A stretch of DNA of 64,000 nt. It comes from Siniperca chuatsi (Eukaryota > Chordata > Actinopteri > Centrarchiformes > Sinipercidae). Position numbers and translations under genes: made by a program. Under the pieces are notes generated by a model. It saw only the letters and a list, made by a program, of their open reading frames with translations, was not told the DNA's origin and did not search any database. The stretch is from contig NC_058056.1 in assembly GCF_020085105.1 (NCBI RefSeq), positions 12,894,929-12,958,928 on the forward strand, read 5' to 3'. Position 1 is the first letter of the stretch, and the number at the start of each line of letters is the position of its first letter. Positions 50,831-62,523 of this stretch are shown here, piece by piece.

Positions 50831-51074
50831 CTGGTCACTGTCAAAGTTACATTCTTATTTGTTGCAAGAAATAAATATGCAAGATTCTTCTTCTGCAAAA
50901 CATAGAAATCTTCTGTCGTACTGATGGTTAAAACGTAGGGTCAAAGGGGGTGGGGGGATCTGAAGGGCATCTCTCGCTGTTACACTCTATATTTAAAGAT
51001 GTAAAACTACTATACCACATCTATTTTTTTCTGCCCTTTCTCAGACATGCACTTAAGAATAAGAGTCTACAGCT

Positions 51075-51520
51075 ATGCTAGCAGCTTTGTGAGGCTGTAC
51101 TTAGGCACAGCAGTGCTTTGAGCTAAATGCTAACATCAGCATGCTAACATGCTCACACTGACAATGCTACCATGCTGACATTTAGCAGGTAATATTTACC
51201 CGGTTCACCATCTTAGTTTAGTGTGTTAGTATGCTAACATTTGCTAATTAGCACTAAATACAAAGTACAGCTGAGGCTGAAGGGAATGTCGTAGTTTTGC
51301 GGGTATCTTGTTAAAAACCAAACTATTGGGCAAATGATGGCTCTAGAGGAAAAGTCAAGGGATCACCATAGTCTTTAGGATTCATCCTCTGGGGAACATG
51401 AATGTCTGTATAAAATTTCATGGCAACCCATCGAATGGTTGTTGAAATATTTTAGTCTGGATCAAAGTGGTGGGTCAACCAACCAACCAACATTGCCATC
51501 CATAGAGCTAAGCTGCTGGC
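51075..51520 (+). repeat. teleost dispersed repeat family A, copy 3
   Basis: Same order of blocks as copy 1 (11580-12080): GCATGCTAACA, AGCACTAAATACAAAGTA, GCTGAGGCTGAAGG, GAGGAAAAGTCAAGGGATCACC, AGGATTCATCCTCTG and a GGTTGTTGAAATATTT part. It ends in an AACC tandem at about 51478-51490. Same orientation as copy 1. Confidence 0.75.
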
Positions 51521-54500
51521 ATGGCTAAAAAGCAAGTGTTCATTAGTGTACTTATGCATGCACTCAGACCAGCTGAGGACTGACATTCCTCAGGCCCACT
51601 TTCTCTGCATCAAACACATTCTCATCTGCACCCTCATCTGTCACTCATCCTCTGTCTGAGCTCTTCTGTCCCAGCTGAAGGTCACAATATGGCTGGTTCC
51701 TTTGGAGAGGCCCTTAAGGTCCCGATGCTCCATGCTGCCTGAGTAAACATGGCGCAGCAGTTCATAAAGATGCATATTGTGTGCCTGCATCTGTGCATGC
51801 AGGTGTTTGAATGAACGTGTGTATATTGAGGGGTCTTCCTGAGTTGGGGTTCCTGACGGCAGGGATACATACATACCGTTAGTAAGGCTGGCTGAAATAT
51901 TGATGTTGTGTTTTGTTCTCATTTTTGCTGTGTACTTGAGAGGCCATCTAGACAGGTCAGCCTTTCTCACGTTAAATATTCATTCTCCCGTTGAATATGA
52001 CCAGGGGAGAGCAAAAGAGGGTCATTTTGTAATGTGAGAGGAAGAAAGAGGGAGAGGTGGTGGTGATGGTGGAGGGGGGTTGAGCAGGATTCAACAATAG
52101 GTTTTTCCTAACAGATGGAAGGTTGGCTGCTGGAATATAGTTCAGTGTCATAGTGGAACCTGATATCTGATAATACTCCTAAAACTCCTCCCAGCCCATG
52201 AATACAAAGGGATTACATGTGGTTACATGAATAATGAAATTGAGATTATTTTGTTGACATGTCTAATTTGTTGTGCCACAGTTGTGAACTGCTGAATACT
52301 GCCAATCAATATGTTTCTTTGTACTGCATTACATAGGTAAGACCAACAGATGGCTTGTTTTTTCAACAAGCCAATCGAATAAGTCGCCTCTGGCCAAGTC
52401 TGCCACCTAAGGCTAAAACAACTCCCAGATTAAATGAGGCTAGTAATCAGCTATATAAAATGTCTATGTGGTGGGACTCAATCATGAGTACAAATTTAAA
52501 AAGCTCACAAACAATCTAATTACAGACAGGTGCAAGCTGTGTTCAGCATTAACTGAGAAATGCACCGTGATCTGAATGTGCACTTAGTCAGCAAACTCAA
52601 CATTGAATTTTAATGACGTGCTTAGAAGTGCAAAACAGCTAACATGACAATTCTAACAAGAGGCCATTTAAAGGGAGTGGTTTTGGTAAATTATCCCTCC
52701 ATTCTTAATAATTAACAGAAGCCTATTAATTATGAACAAATCTGTAGCCTAACACTCATCAAGAGGGGTGATAGTTGCCTAGGAGCATTGGCCTGTTGTG
52801 AATACCTTGTCGCTTTGGTGTTGTTGGTAACTAGAACCCCTGCAGTACGACAGTAATATGGCTGAAAGTAAATAAGGCACTGGGGGGGCACAATACCTTT
52901 GTTTTGGGTGCTGTCGGAAGGGTGCCACAAGTCTAGGTGATCAATAATGGAGGCTGGCACGTGTCTGGGTGGCTTTGTTGCCTATTGATACTGTGTGGTT
53001 GAATAATGGTACAGAAAGAACACCTTTGATTAAGCAAAATATCTGTAGTTTTGTATGTAGTTCAAAATTGTCCATAGGAAAACGTATGTATTATTTAAAG
53101 TGATAATCACTGTTTATCGGTCACCTATTTAAATTACACCTTGAGCAAACAGCAGGCCTCAGGAGTCCCACTGCTCCGTCAAAACAATAATTGGCCTTAC
53201 ATAGTTGAACCTCCATTTTTGGATGCTAAATCAACACAGCTGGACATCCTAAAGTTTGTGTTTATGTCTGTGCGCTACCTTTCCGACTTAAGTCTAAAAA
53301 TAGCTCGGCAGCATCCTGCTGTGATGCTGAAGGTGCAGTCATCTTTCCCCTCTGAAGGACACAACACTGTCTGAAGTTTGGGAGCAGGGGGAGTGGGGGG
53401 AGGGAGGGAGGAAGTGGTGACTACCGTGTGACAAGCGCCCTGTTCCTTCCTCCCAGGCCTGAGAAACAGGAAGCGCTGCACATAAGGCATTATTGTGACG
53501 GAGAGGAAATGCAAGGTCCTCTAAAATAAGAGCCCCAATCTGGTTGTCAATGACAGGAGCCTGTCCTCCACAGCCCCACAGAGACCTGTACCACCCCCCA
53601 TACACACACACACACACACATCCCCTTCCACAACTTCACTGTTGAATGACGCAGATATATAAAACCAGCTCCCATTCTGTAGCCATACAGGATATTTATG
53701 TGTAATGAATTCTAAAAATAAATGCAAGTCAATGCAGTTAAGTCTACATTTAAAGTTGTGGCACAGGAAATTCACTTTTGGAAGATTTGAATGCAGCAGC
53801 TCAAAGATATCGTCAAGTGAATCAGCTTTAAGATGATGTGGTAAACCTTTTGTTGCCTGCTGAACCTACCCACATACAGATTGAGCAACAACCGCATTTC
53901 AAAGGGTTAAAGGAGGCATACGGGTATCCACCCTGCTTGTGTTTAGCAGAAGCTGAGGAGGAGCTGGTTGCTAAGAGAGATGCAAGGCTTTGTGCCGGGC
54001 TGCCTCCCAGTTAATTAAAATCCTACTTTATCTGTTTCATGCTTTCAATTAGAAAGCTCTGGAAAGGGTCCAAGCCTCTGCTTGTAGATAACCATAGCAA
54101 TAAGATGTGATTAATATGGGGGGCCCATTTGCACTGCAGGCTGCAGCAGTGCCCTGCTGTTGTGTCCATGTCTTGTTTTAATCCCAGGCACCAACCTCTG
54201 ATGATCCAGGCAAAATGGCTGTGCAGTGCCACTCTGCAAAGTCTGCATGGCACCTCAAGCAGCAAATTAGATGGATAAGATCTGCTTTTGTAGAACATGG
54301 CAGGTGTTGGCCACCTGTGATCATGTACATCTGAACTGCAGCAATGATTGGAGACTGCAGTCAGTATCACTGTTCAGCCTGTGCCAAGTCTGTTTTATTT
54401 TTAAGTCGTCAGTAATCAAAGGAAGTGTCAGCTAGCAATGTTTTTGCTCAATTAACAGCAGATCCATCAATGCACGTCTCTGCTTTTCACAATCAATTAA

Positions 54501-54778
54501 CTGCAATGCAGAAGCCAAGCTGTACCGGCAATCAATCACGCTAAGCTTAGCACATTATGGTTTAATGGGCATGTGGAGCTGTTTTTGGTTGTAGTTTGTG
54601 TTCCAACAGCCAAGGCTAGTATTTCTTGGTGCTCTGAGACACTGTAGCATACAATCAGAACACATTCTGCATGATAAAAATAACCAAACAATTATAAACC
54701 AAAAGTGAGAAAGATCTAGAGACAAAACAAATAAAGGAACAGACTGACATACGTTTGGTCACAAACAATAGAAATATA
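51521..54778. other. gene-free intergenic DNA left of exd1
   Basis: No coding exon or RNA gene recognised. A CA repeat lies at about 53602-53621. AT-rich homeodomain-like words occur at 52705-52735 and 54010-54060. The plausible exd1 polyadenylation signal is at 54779-54784. Confidence 0.4.
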
Positions 54779-54897
54779 TTTAATTAAACTGGCATGCAAC
54801 GTCCAAACAACAAAATCTTTTTCTCTTCTTTTTCCAAACAGAAGACTTTTCACAAACACCTGGTATCAAAGAAACCTTTGCACAAAACAGAATATTT

Positions 54898-54912
54898 ACT
54901 GCCATCTTCTGG
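54898..54912 (-). promoter_or_regulatory. CTCF-like motif, 14/15
   Basis: Minus-strand CCAGAAGATGGCAGT matches CCASYAGRKGGCRSY at 14 of 15 positions. It lies within or just beyond the exd1 3' UTR. Motif match only. Confidence 0.35.
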
Positions 54913-55077
54913 TCATACTAGGAAATCACAAACAATGGAAAAGCAAACTTTGGTAAGACTTGTCCTTGTATGGCTTTGTAACACCTCCTTTAATATCTGA
55001 AAGACCTGAAGGACTACCTCAGTGAAGATGAGAGGGACTGGTCTCCTCTCAAGCCAGAAGTGTCCTTTGGCAGATCA

Positions 55078-58000
55078 TTAGCACTGGGACATTGCTTCTT
55101 GGGTAAGCGTATGGTTGGGGCATGAAGAAGCTGTCCCCATCCTACCAGGAGTTTCCATGTCCCCAGTGCTCTCTCTGCGGATCTGAGCTTGTGATATCTG
55201 GAGAAGGAAGCCTCTTCCTATAGCGGGTAAGACCGGGACGGATGACTGCTCTTTCCCAAAGGGCCTTCCTCTACCTATTGTGTCCATCAGTACCTCTCTG
55301 CTCCCTCTGCCTACACCTAGAAACGGGGGACTGTTAATAGACATTCGTTTCCTGAGCGCTGACGCAGTGGCTGGGACTGAAGCTGCTGGGTCAGGGGAGG
55401 CATGGACATCCACAGACAAAACATTGGTGACTCTCGGAGGGCTTGTGGGTGGCTTGTGAAGGAGAAGGTCCACTTGTGTTGAGGAAGGTGATTCCACATT
55501 TGCAGGTCCAAAGGAAGTCTGGCCATGCTCCTGTGCTGCAGGTGAGGTCTGGGATGGAGACTGAGTACGGGGGTTGAAACGAGCCAGCAGACCTTCCTCT
55601 GTGACAGGGTAGTGTTCGGCAGCCCTATCCTGCCGCTCACGACACATTTTCTCTAGCTGCCTGAGTTCTTTGGGCAACTCCAACACGCTCTCCTGAAGAT
55701 GCAAACAGGTGGACTGTTTACCTGCTTACCTGTATGCTTCTAAAAGATGGTTTTGGTCCTCATTTTTATACAGATTGAGGACTGTGGATTTTGCCTCCTA
55801 TCACTTACAATGGAATCATATTAGGAAGGGATCTCTTGACAACCAGTATGGACAGGAGGAACAATTACAGTGACAAAAAATTGTTTCAATGTACATATAG
55901 GCATGCGAGTGTTGTATTAAGATAAACTTGAAAAAATGTGAACCTATCGTTTATAAGTTTAACAAGATTTTTATAAAAGCAATAAAGAAAGTCGTGAGTG
56001 AAAAAAGAAGGCACCTACACATCTAAATGCAGTTATCCTGCTGTGAAATGTAAATGCAGCGTATGCAACAAACATTTTCGTTCACCCCCCCCCAAAAAAC
56101 ACTGCCAAATATTTAAAATAAACAAAAAACAACTGCTCATTTGTGAATTACCCACCATGCTGACATGCTCTAATTCATCAGGTTTGTAGAGGCTGCTGTT
56201 GAGGTATGAATCCACCAGGGCCATGTAGTCTGTCATGAGAGTATCCAGCAGCACTAGTCTGAGAGGCTGAAGGTGGATCACTGACAGAGCCATCACCTTA
56301 AGCAGTGGTACAGGACAGGGCCGCTTGTGCCACATCTCCCTTTCTTCCTGTAAAAGCACACACCAGTGATTACAGCACACACAGATATACTACTATACGG
56401 CAAATAGAACTATCTTGGATTAGACCGTGTGCTGTACCATGGTGAGCTGTGACTTCATCTGAAGGGATAAGAGCTGGGAGGAGGGCACCTTCAGATGGAG
56501 ACTCACCACCTCCTGCAGAGTACTGACTCTATTGGGAAGAAGACCTCCTGTCTCTGAGTAGAAGCACATGACATCTGCCACCTTATTACATGCAGAAAGA
56601 AAAGCAGGAAATGCGTAAACTCAACTGAACATACAGGAAAAAAAACATGAAAGCCACAAGAGATGCACAAAACATTCTGTACATGTACCTGTGTGTCAAA
56701 GACGTTGGTTAGCTTTACTCCAAACTGAGCAATCAGACATCCAGCAATGGCTCTGCAGTCATGAATGACCTGTGCCAAATGTAGAATCAGCATCGATATT
56801 ATGGTAATAATTATCACTGTGACTGGACAGTAGTATTTCTAGTCTGTTTACACTGCTCACCTTTAGTATGTGCTTACTTCCAAGGATCATGGAGAGACCA
56901 TTCTTAAAAGCCCGAGCTCCAAGTAACAGGATATCAAATAGGTATACCTTGTTTTTAGTGGCAATCTAGATGAATGAAGACCAGCTTTAGTTATGTTCTT
57001 CTCATTCTTGTGACGATGGAAAAGAAAGCAGAAAGGAGCGAAGATCAGAAGGAAGAACTCAAAAAAGCAGGAATTCAGGAACTTCTCACCTGCAGCCAAC
57101 ACAGTCTCCCATGCTTAAATACGTCAACTCCATCAGCTCCCACACCAATCACACGCTGCTTCCTGATGTGCATCACCTGAAGGATGGGAACTCAAGATGT
57201 TATACAGAGTTTTAAAGACAACAGGTCTCAGTAAATGCATGTCTCCACCATTATATACTATCCTCATAAATTTACATACTGAAAAGAGCATATAAAGGAA
57301 CTTAAAATCAACTTACAGCAGGTCCAAACTTCTCATGAAACTCATCAATGACTTCAAAGTTGATATACTCTTCTTCATCTTCATCATCATCTGCGAATAA
57401 TGACCCTCTTAATAGTGATTAATGATTTCCATTTGGAAGATGTGAATTTTGAGTATGAATATAGCTTTAGAGAAAACACTAAACTCACTTCAAAGAATAT
57501 CTCATGCCTTTATTATACTTACCCAATGTGACTGTCTTCCTGTATGGCTGAAACTTTTTCACATTCAAGTGCTCTTCAATTCTGTGGTCATGTATATTTC
57601 TGTGCAGCACATTACATGTTACAGTTAATGGCCAAGTCAGATTCACCAATAGTGACATTGTTTGTTGATCACTTACCCACTGTTAGTGTTTGCTTCATTG
57701 GTAAATTCCACTGTCAATTTAATTATACAAAAACGTCATGTATCAAAACGTTTAAGTAAAAACTAAAAGCATTGTAAATATTCAGCACAGACTTCCGTTT
57801 TTCAGATACCACTTGTCGTGGGTGAACTCACCATTCAGAATCTCATGCCCGAAGAACATTTTTGAGCCAGGAAATTTACAGCCATTACTGCCACTAACAA
57901 CTGAAACAATTCACAAAAGATAACATTTTACTTTAGCTACGAATAGTGACATGTTTTTGAACTACAGGCAGCAAGTTGCCTTTTGACAGAACTATTTATT

Positions 58001-58200
58001 AAGTTAACTCCTAAACAATGTTATCCAAAAAGACTCGCTATACAAAATACAGGAGGAACATTTTTCTAACCGTCCGCCAAAATCAACGTTTTGTTGGGAT
58101 TGATACGTTGGACGACGCCAAGGTAAGATGAACTCTTGAGGGTCAGTTTGATGCGTTTTCCCTTGAGAATATTCAGGAACTGGACGTCGTCCACAACCAT
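55078..58200 (-). CDS. exd1: exd1, exonuclease 3'-5' domain-containing protein 1
   Basis: EXD1 is an RNA-binding partner of the piRNA pathway (with TDRD12 in a PET-like complex). Its exonuclease fold is reported to be inactive. Exons 58200-58071, 57900-57832, 57710-57677, 57581-57523, 57390-57317, 57176-57090, 56965-56861, 56769-56689, 56581-56438, 56347-56156 and 55692-55078 join in phase to 529 aa; human is about 514. Residues 1-66 form an Lsm-like segment (LKGKRIKLTL, GVVQRINPNKTLIL). An acidic hinge follows, then the exonuclease-like domain (about 125-300: KHGRLCWLQ, VYLFDILLLGARAFKNGLSM, VIHDCRAI, NVFDTQVADV), the MWHKRPCP...LLKVMALSVIHL segment and a disordered tail with GRGRPFG- and GRGFL-type motifs. 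The D-x-E of Exo motif I is replaced by V-G-A near residue 134. The gene sits head-to-head with rasgrp1. Confidence 0.93.
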
Positions 58201-58638
58201 TTTGGAGTCATATATAAGTTTCTTTCAAGTAATTAAACACAGTGAAGCTGCTAGCTTAGAACTATCAGGCCGTCAACGCTGTTCCGTTAGCCACGGAAAT
58301 GACTAGCTAGGCAAGATGTAAGCAAGCTAGGCTTACAACTTGTCATTTCACCCCAGTAACCTAGCTAGGCTACTTGTCACAACGCTAGCGTTGACGTGCA
58401 AGTCAACGAAGTTAATGTTGCGTTCAACAGCTCCTTAGTTTCATCTACTTCCTCCTCCCCAGCTAACAGATCAAAATTAGCCAAATAAAAGCATATAATT
58501 AATTTGAAATGCAATATATAATATTATAATAGAACTTTATGTATATTGTTTGCTATATACTTTCCACTACATAAACCGCACATCAACATCTGTTTTGCGT
58601 AAAGCTGCTATGTGAATAATTTGAAAATTTCCGACTTT

Positions 58639-58653
58639 GGTGCCCTCTAGTGG
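58639..58653 (-). promoter_or_regulatory. CTCF motif, 15/15
   Basis: Minus-strand CCACTAGAGGGCACC fits the vertebrate CTCF core CCASYAGRKGGCRSY at every position. It lies 440 bases upstream of the exd1 ATG and points leftwards. Confidence 0.55.
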
Positions 58654-59174
58654 AATAAAAAAAGAGAACGTGGCAGGCAGGATCAAAATTAAATTTAATG
58701 GTATTATATAATTGTTATTAGGTTTTTAAAATGCACTGATATGAGTTGAATTTCAGATACGGTTTGTGTGTTTCAAACTGTATTCAGCGTTGTGTTAAGT
58801 CAGACCAGTTCAACAATGTGTTAGATCGTTAAAATCAGGTGCACATCGAGCTAAAAATAAAAATGCTGTCAAATAAGAAAATAGATTAGAATAGAGTAGA
58901 AAATTACAAAAGAAGGTTTACAGACTGATTCCAACATTTTTGTTTTACTGAAGGGTGCTGCAGTTCTACTCCTACTTTCCAAATTCTGCTCAGTGTGGAG
59001 TCTGTGGTGGCGGACCAACAATAGGAGCATGTAGAGCGGTTAGTACTGTCTACACCTAAATGCAACACTTGAACTTGAGTTAATCGTGATCCATTTATTC
59101 TTATATATGCTGCAGTAGCTAATTCTCAATAGAAGAGGCCAGTACGCTCCCAGGTGGTCAGTAACTCAAAATAT

Positions 59175-59189
59175 CCACCAGGGGGTGGT
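59175..59189 (+). promoter_or_regulatory. CTCF-like motif, 14/15
   Basis: Plus-strand CCACCAGGGGGTGGT fits CCASYAGRKGGCRSY at 14 of 15 positions. It points rightwards, opposite to the motif at 58639-58653. Confidence 0.45.
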
Positions 59190-61560
59190 CACAGCCTAAG
59201 TATTGAGCTAATTGCTGTTAGTCCCAGGTCTTTCACTCTTTCGACCCGAGTTTGTTTATTAGAAATCTGACAATTTTCCATCTGACAATGACACTTTATA
59301 TAAAGGCAGTCATACAGTTTCATCCACATTACAAGGTGTGTGCATGTGACCATTTTTCATTTGTCTGTGTACAGTGTGTCAGTGCCCTGTGTTGGCCTAC
59401 TGAGCATCCTTAGAGAGGTAAACTATGAATATTCTCTAATTAGATCTTGACCATTTATCAAGAAATCCTTCATTGCCCTTTTTACTTACACCCTAAAGAC
59501 ATAAATCATCGTGCGGCTTGCTGCAGCAGCGACTGGCTGACTACTAATTGGCCATGCTGCATATTTTGCATGACCACAGGGCTGATGCCTGAACTCATAA
59601 TCTTTAAATTATCTTTTTCCAGGTATGCAAAGGAAACACATCTTTACCTTTACAATACAAAATGCAAATAAAGATAATAATAATAAGATAAGATCAGTGG
59701 TGACATACATGAAAACATAGGTGATTTCTGCCATGAAACCAAAAACTATCTTTTCTTTTAAACATTTGACTCTTGTTTGCCATGGGTCACTTGATCTTAA
59801 CTTTCTATGGAAACTTTTACATTTCTAACTTTGCATGAGGCCATTCAGAGTGCATAATCATAAGTAGATGTAGAAATATGATCCACCCAAATGTATCATA
59901 TAATGTGTCAGAGGCAGTGCTGCAGTGAGATGAGTTTAACAGGATTGGAACAAGTTGAATCAAGTCAATCCTGTAGTTGAAGGAATACTTATACCTTTCA
60001 ATGTTCCTCATCAGTATGTGTTTGTTACTGGTCTAAGATTGGGTGGAGACTCACAAGGGGGCAATGGTCACAAGTAACCCAAACCCCAAACGGTAATGTA
60101 TGCTGCTTCACTCATTCATTGAAAAGTTGTACAGAATGTGACAATTGTTATTTATTTAAGCAGGGCATTTCTGTCAGCAGTACTGGGCTCAAACTTCGAT
60201 GTGCCTTTTGGCCACATAGGGGCAGCCTTAAGGTGTCACTGGCTGGTCTGATAACAGTAGGGACACAGAAAAGGGTGCAGACAAGCTATCTTATCAGAAG
60301 TAGCCAGCTGCAAATACACAGGTTTTCATGACGTCACTCTGCTTGTGGAAATACATGAACTCCAACTACTGTTCATCTGTGGACAGCACACAGGGAGACA
60401 CCTAATCAAAGGAAGGGTGCTCTGGGGTGCAGGAGGCTCAGAGCTGTCTCAGATTTAATCACCAAGTGGATGCGCCTTATATTATTTGTCCTATGGAGTG
60501 CATTGCTCCTCCTGAGCTAATACTCAGTTAAAGTCAAGTGAAAAAGGGCTAATTTATCAACATTTCTTTTTTGCTTAAATTGAATGTTTTATGGTCAAAG
60601 AAAAGCTGTGATAAATTGCATTTCCAGTTAGGCTATATCATATGTAAGGGTTTTCACATGATCTATTACAGCATACTGCATATGCAGGTTCTCACTTGCA
60701 TATGCATACTGAGAAGTTGCTCTTTTGTAGAGCTAACTCTAGTGTGGTTGAGAAAACATGTCTAAACACACCAGATGTAGTTTTTAGGTCTTGGTAATAT
60801 TCAAAGGTTCTGAAAAATCACATGTTAAAATCCCTTAAATCAGTCTTTTTGATTTGAAACTAATTGATTTTGCTGTTATTCATTGGCATAAGGTCTACAT
60901 GAATCCCCTCATACATGTCATGTGATAAGACTCTCTAAACTTCTTAAAGCAGTTGAAAGGTTTCAGGAAACCTACTCTCTGGACCACCTACAGTATGGTA
61001 CAATAACTCTATCCCCCATATAAGCTATAATGGAACCTGTCACTACTGTTATCTTTAGAGGAAGGTCCACCCTTTTCCTGTTCTGCAGACTGAACAAACA
61101 AAAAGTTTTAGTAAACTACAAGAGGGATCATCTCCCACAGATTTTCCAAAATGTATTCATGTCAAGGACACCCACCGCCCCCCGTTTTGTGTGAATCTAA
61201 TGAGATTGTTTATTGCTGAATATGATTTGATATGGGGCAGCAGAAACGTGTAGGTGTGGAGAGTGAAATCAGTGATCAAATTAGTGAAATAAGTCACCCT
61301 TATTACAGTTTCAAATGAGTGACATGACAGTAAAAATGTACTAACTGCTTCTCATTTCGTCCAAGTATAAACCTGTGAGAACTCGACTTTTGACGCGAGT
61401 AGTATCGACTGGTGAAGTACGGAGTGAGTGTGAGTGACAAGCCCGCTACCACGGCCGCCCACTCGCAGACAAGCTGGGTGACTCTTAATTGTGTAATGTT
61501 CATTGACGAGTCAGCACAATACTGCTGAGACCGCCGAGGCGCACTTAGCCGAGCAGAGCG

Positions 61561-61602
61561 ATGCAATGCTCCCATCGAGGAGAACACAGATGGACAGCCT
61601 AG
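61561..61602 (+). CDS. overlapping short upstream ORF at rasgrp1
   Basis: An out-of-frame ATG at 61561 precedes the first main-frame ATG by five bases (ATGCAATG) and runs 13 codons to a TAG. It overlaps the two weaker main-frame starts and ends before the strong one at 61632. It may steer initiation to the downstream ATG; whether it is translated is unknown. Confidence 0.35.
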   Translation: MQCSHRGEHRWTA

Positions 61603-62523
61603 TTCAGCCGCTCGTCGCCCAGTACCTCGCCATGGGATGTCAATCAAAAGAAAACAACCAAAACGAAAGTATAACGTCCGACGAAAAGGGAAAGGAAGAT
61701 GGGTAAGTCAGATAATGTTTTACTGAATTGTGTCTGGTGTGGTTTTGGCGAAAACGCGCATACTTATTCAACAATTGATTATTTCAGTTATCAGAGCTGT
61801 GTTACTGACTGTTAGGTGCCTAGTGGTAAATATACAGGCGTTTCTTAATGTGTGCCTCAAAGGTGCGTTAAAGTGACTTGATGCTACCCAACTACTTTGC
61901 GCACAAATGCGCAATAGGTTAACATGTTCTTTAATCTGAATTGTTGTTACTTTCTGACATGCTGCACTTAAACTGCATATGTTTCGAACAAATTCCTTCT
62001 TGTTTACTGGTCACTCAACAGTTTAGACTGGATGTCCGCAATCAACCGGTATTTCCCCAAGTTAAAGGAAGGAAATGAGAACAATGAATAGCAAAAATGC
62101 AAGGGGGGTTTCTTAAAGCTTAAACACAGTTGTCACAAAACATTGGCTGCTCCAGTGTTTTGTGACAACTACGTAAATCGTTTCATGTGTAATAATCTCT
62201 GGTCTCATACGATGATGGTTTGAAACACATGTACATACACATACAGTACCCTACATCCTCATATGCAAATAGAGAAACGCACTTTCATTACAACAAGCCC
62301 TCCTGTCCCTCCTCTCTCTCACTCTTATTGTGTTGCTATTTCTCAAGGAGAGTGACTCCAGGATGCAGCTCCAGGTCTAGAGTTTCTCCTCCAGGCCGTC
62401 CTCACAGGTTCCACAAGCCCAGCCCGGCCCAGACCGTCCCGGGTAAATCCATGATGTCCCTGGGACACCTCACCAAAGGGGCAAACTGGGAGGAGCTCAT
62501 CCAAGCCTGTCTGCAGTCCTTCG
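61566..62523 (+). CDS. rasgrp1: rasgrp1, RAS guanyl-releasing protein 1, first two coding exons
   Basis: RASGRP1 is a diacylglycerol- and calcium-regulated exchange factor that loads GTP on Ras in lymphocytes. Exon 1 is 61566-61702 (donor GTAAGT) and exon 2 is 62348-62523 (acceptor TCTCAAG, donor GTAAGT). They join in phase (2) to 104 residues and leave a phase-1 codon, as needed for the family's next residue Asp. The second exon ends MMSLGHLTKGANWEELIQ then ACLQSF, closely matching human RASGRP1 MMVSLGHLAKGASLDDLI and then CIQSFD. This is the start of the REM domain; the other Ras-exchange, EF-hand and C1 exons lie beyond the right edge. Start choice is uncertain: in-frame ATGs are at 61566, 61590 and 61632, the last with the strongest context (GCCATGG) and an MG start as in mammals. 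Confidence 0.85.
62128..62170. repeat. 19-bp inverted repeat in rasgrp1 intron 1
   Basis: Arms 62128-62146 and 62152-62170 pair at 18 of 19 positions; the one exception is a G-T pair that would still pair in RNA. The loop is five bases. Not part of any recognised repeat family. Confidence 0.85.

Larger units (their letters stand above)
58201..61500. other. head-to-head spacer between exd1 and rasgrp1
   Basis: The first 250 bases hold the exd1 5' UTR and promoter, with scattered GCTAGC words and no clear TATA. The last 150 bases are CpG-rich and should hold the rasgrp1 promoter and 5' UTR. Between them I see no coding exon or RNA gene; two CTCF-like motifs are listed separately. Confidence 0.5.

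Noticed and set aside
55317-55640. 107-codon second-frame ORF inside the last exd1 exon
   Set aside because: Out-of-frame reading of the disordered exd1 tail; low-complexity Ser/Pro/Leu content.
61303-61647. 114-codon minus-strand ORF over the rasgrp1 first exon
   Set aside because: CpG-rich 5' region read backwards; no recognisable domain and the plus strand has a clear spliced gene.
61632-61660. Possible N-myristoylation signal if rasgrp1 starts at 61632 (MGCQSK)
   Set aside because: The residue at position 6 is Lys, which does not fit the usual small residue required; not claimed.
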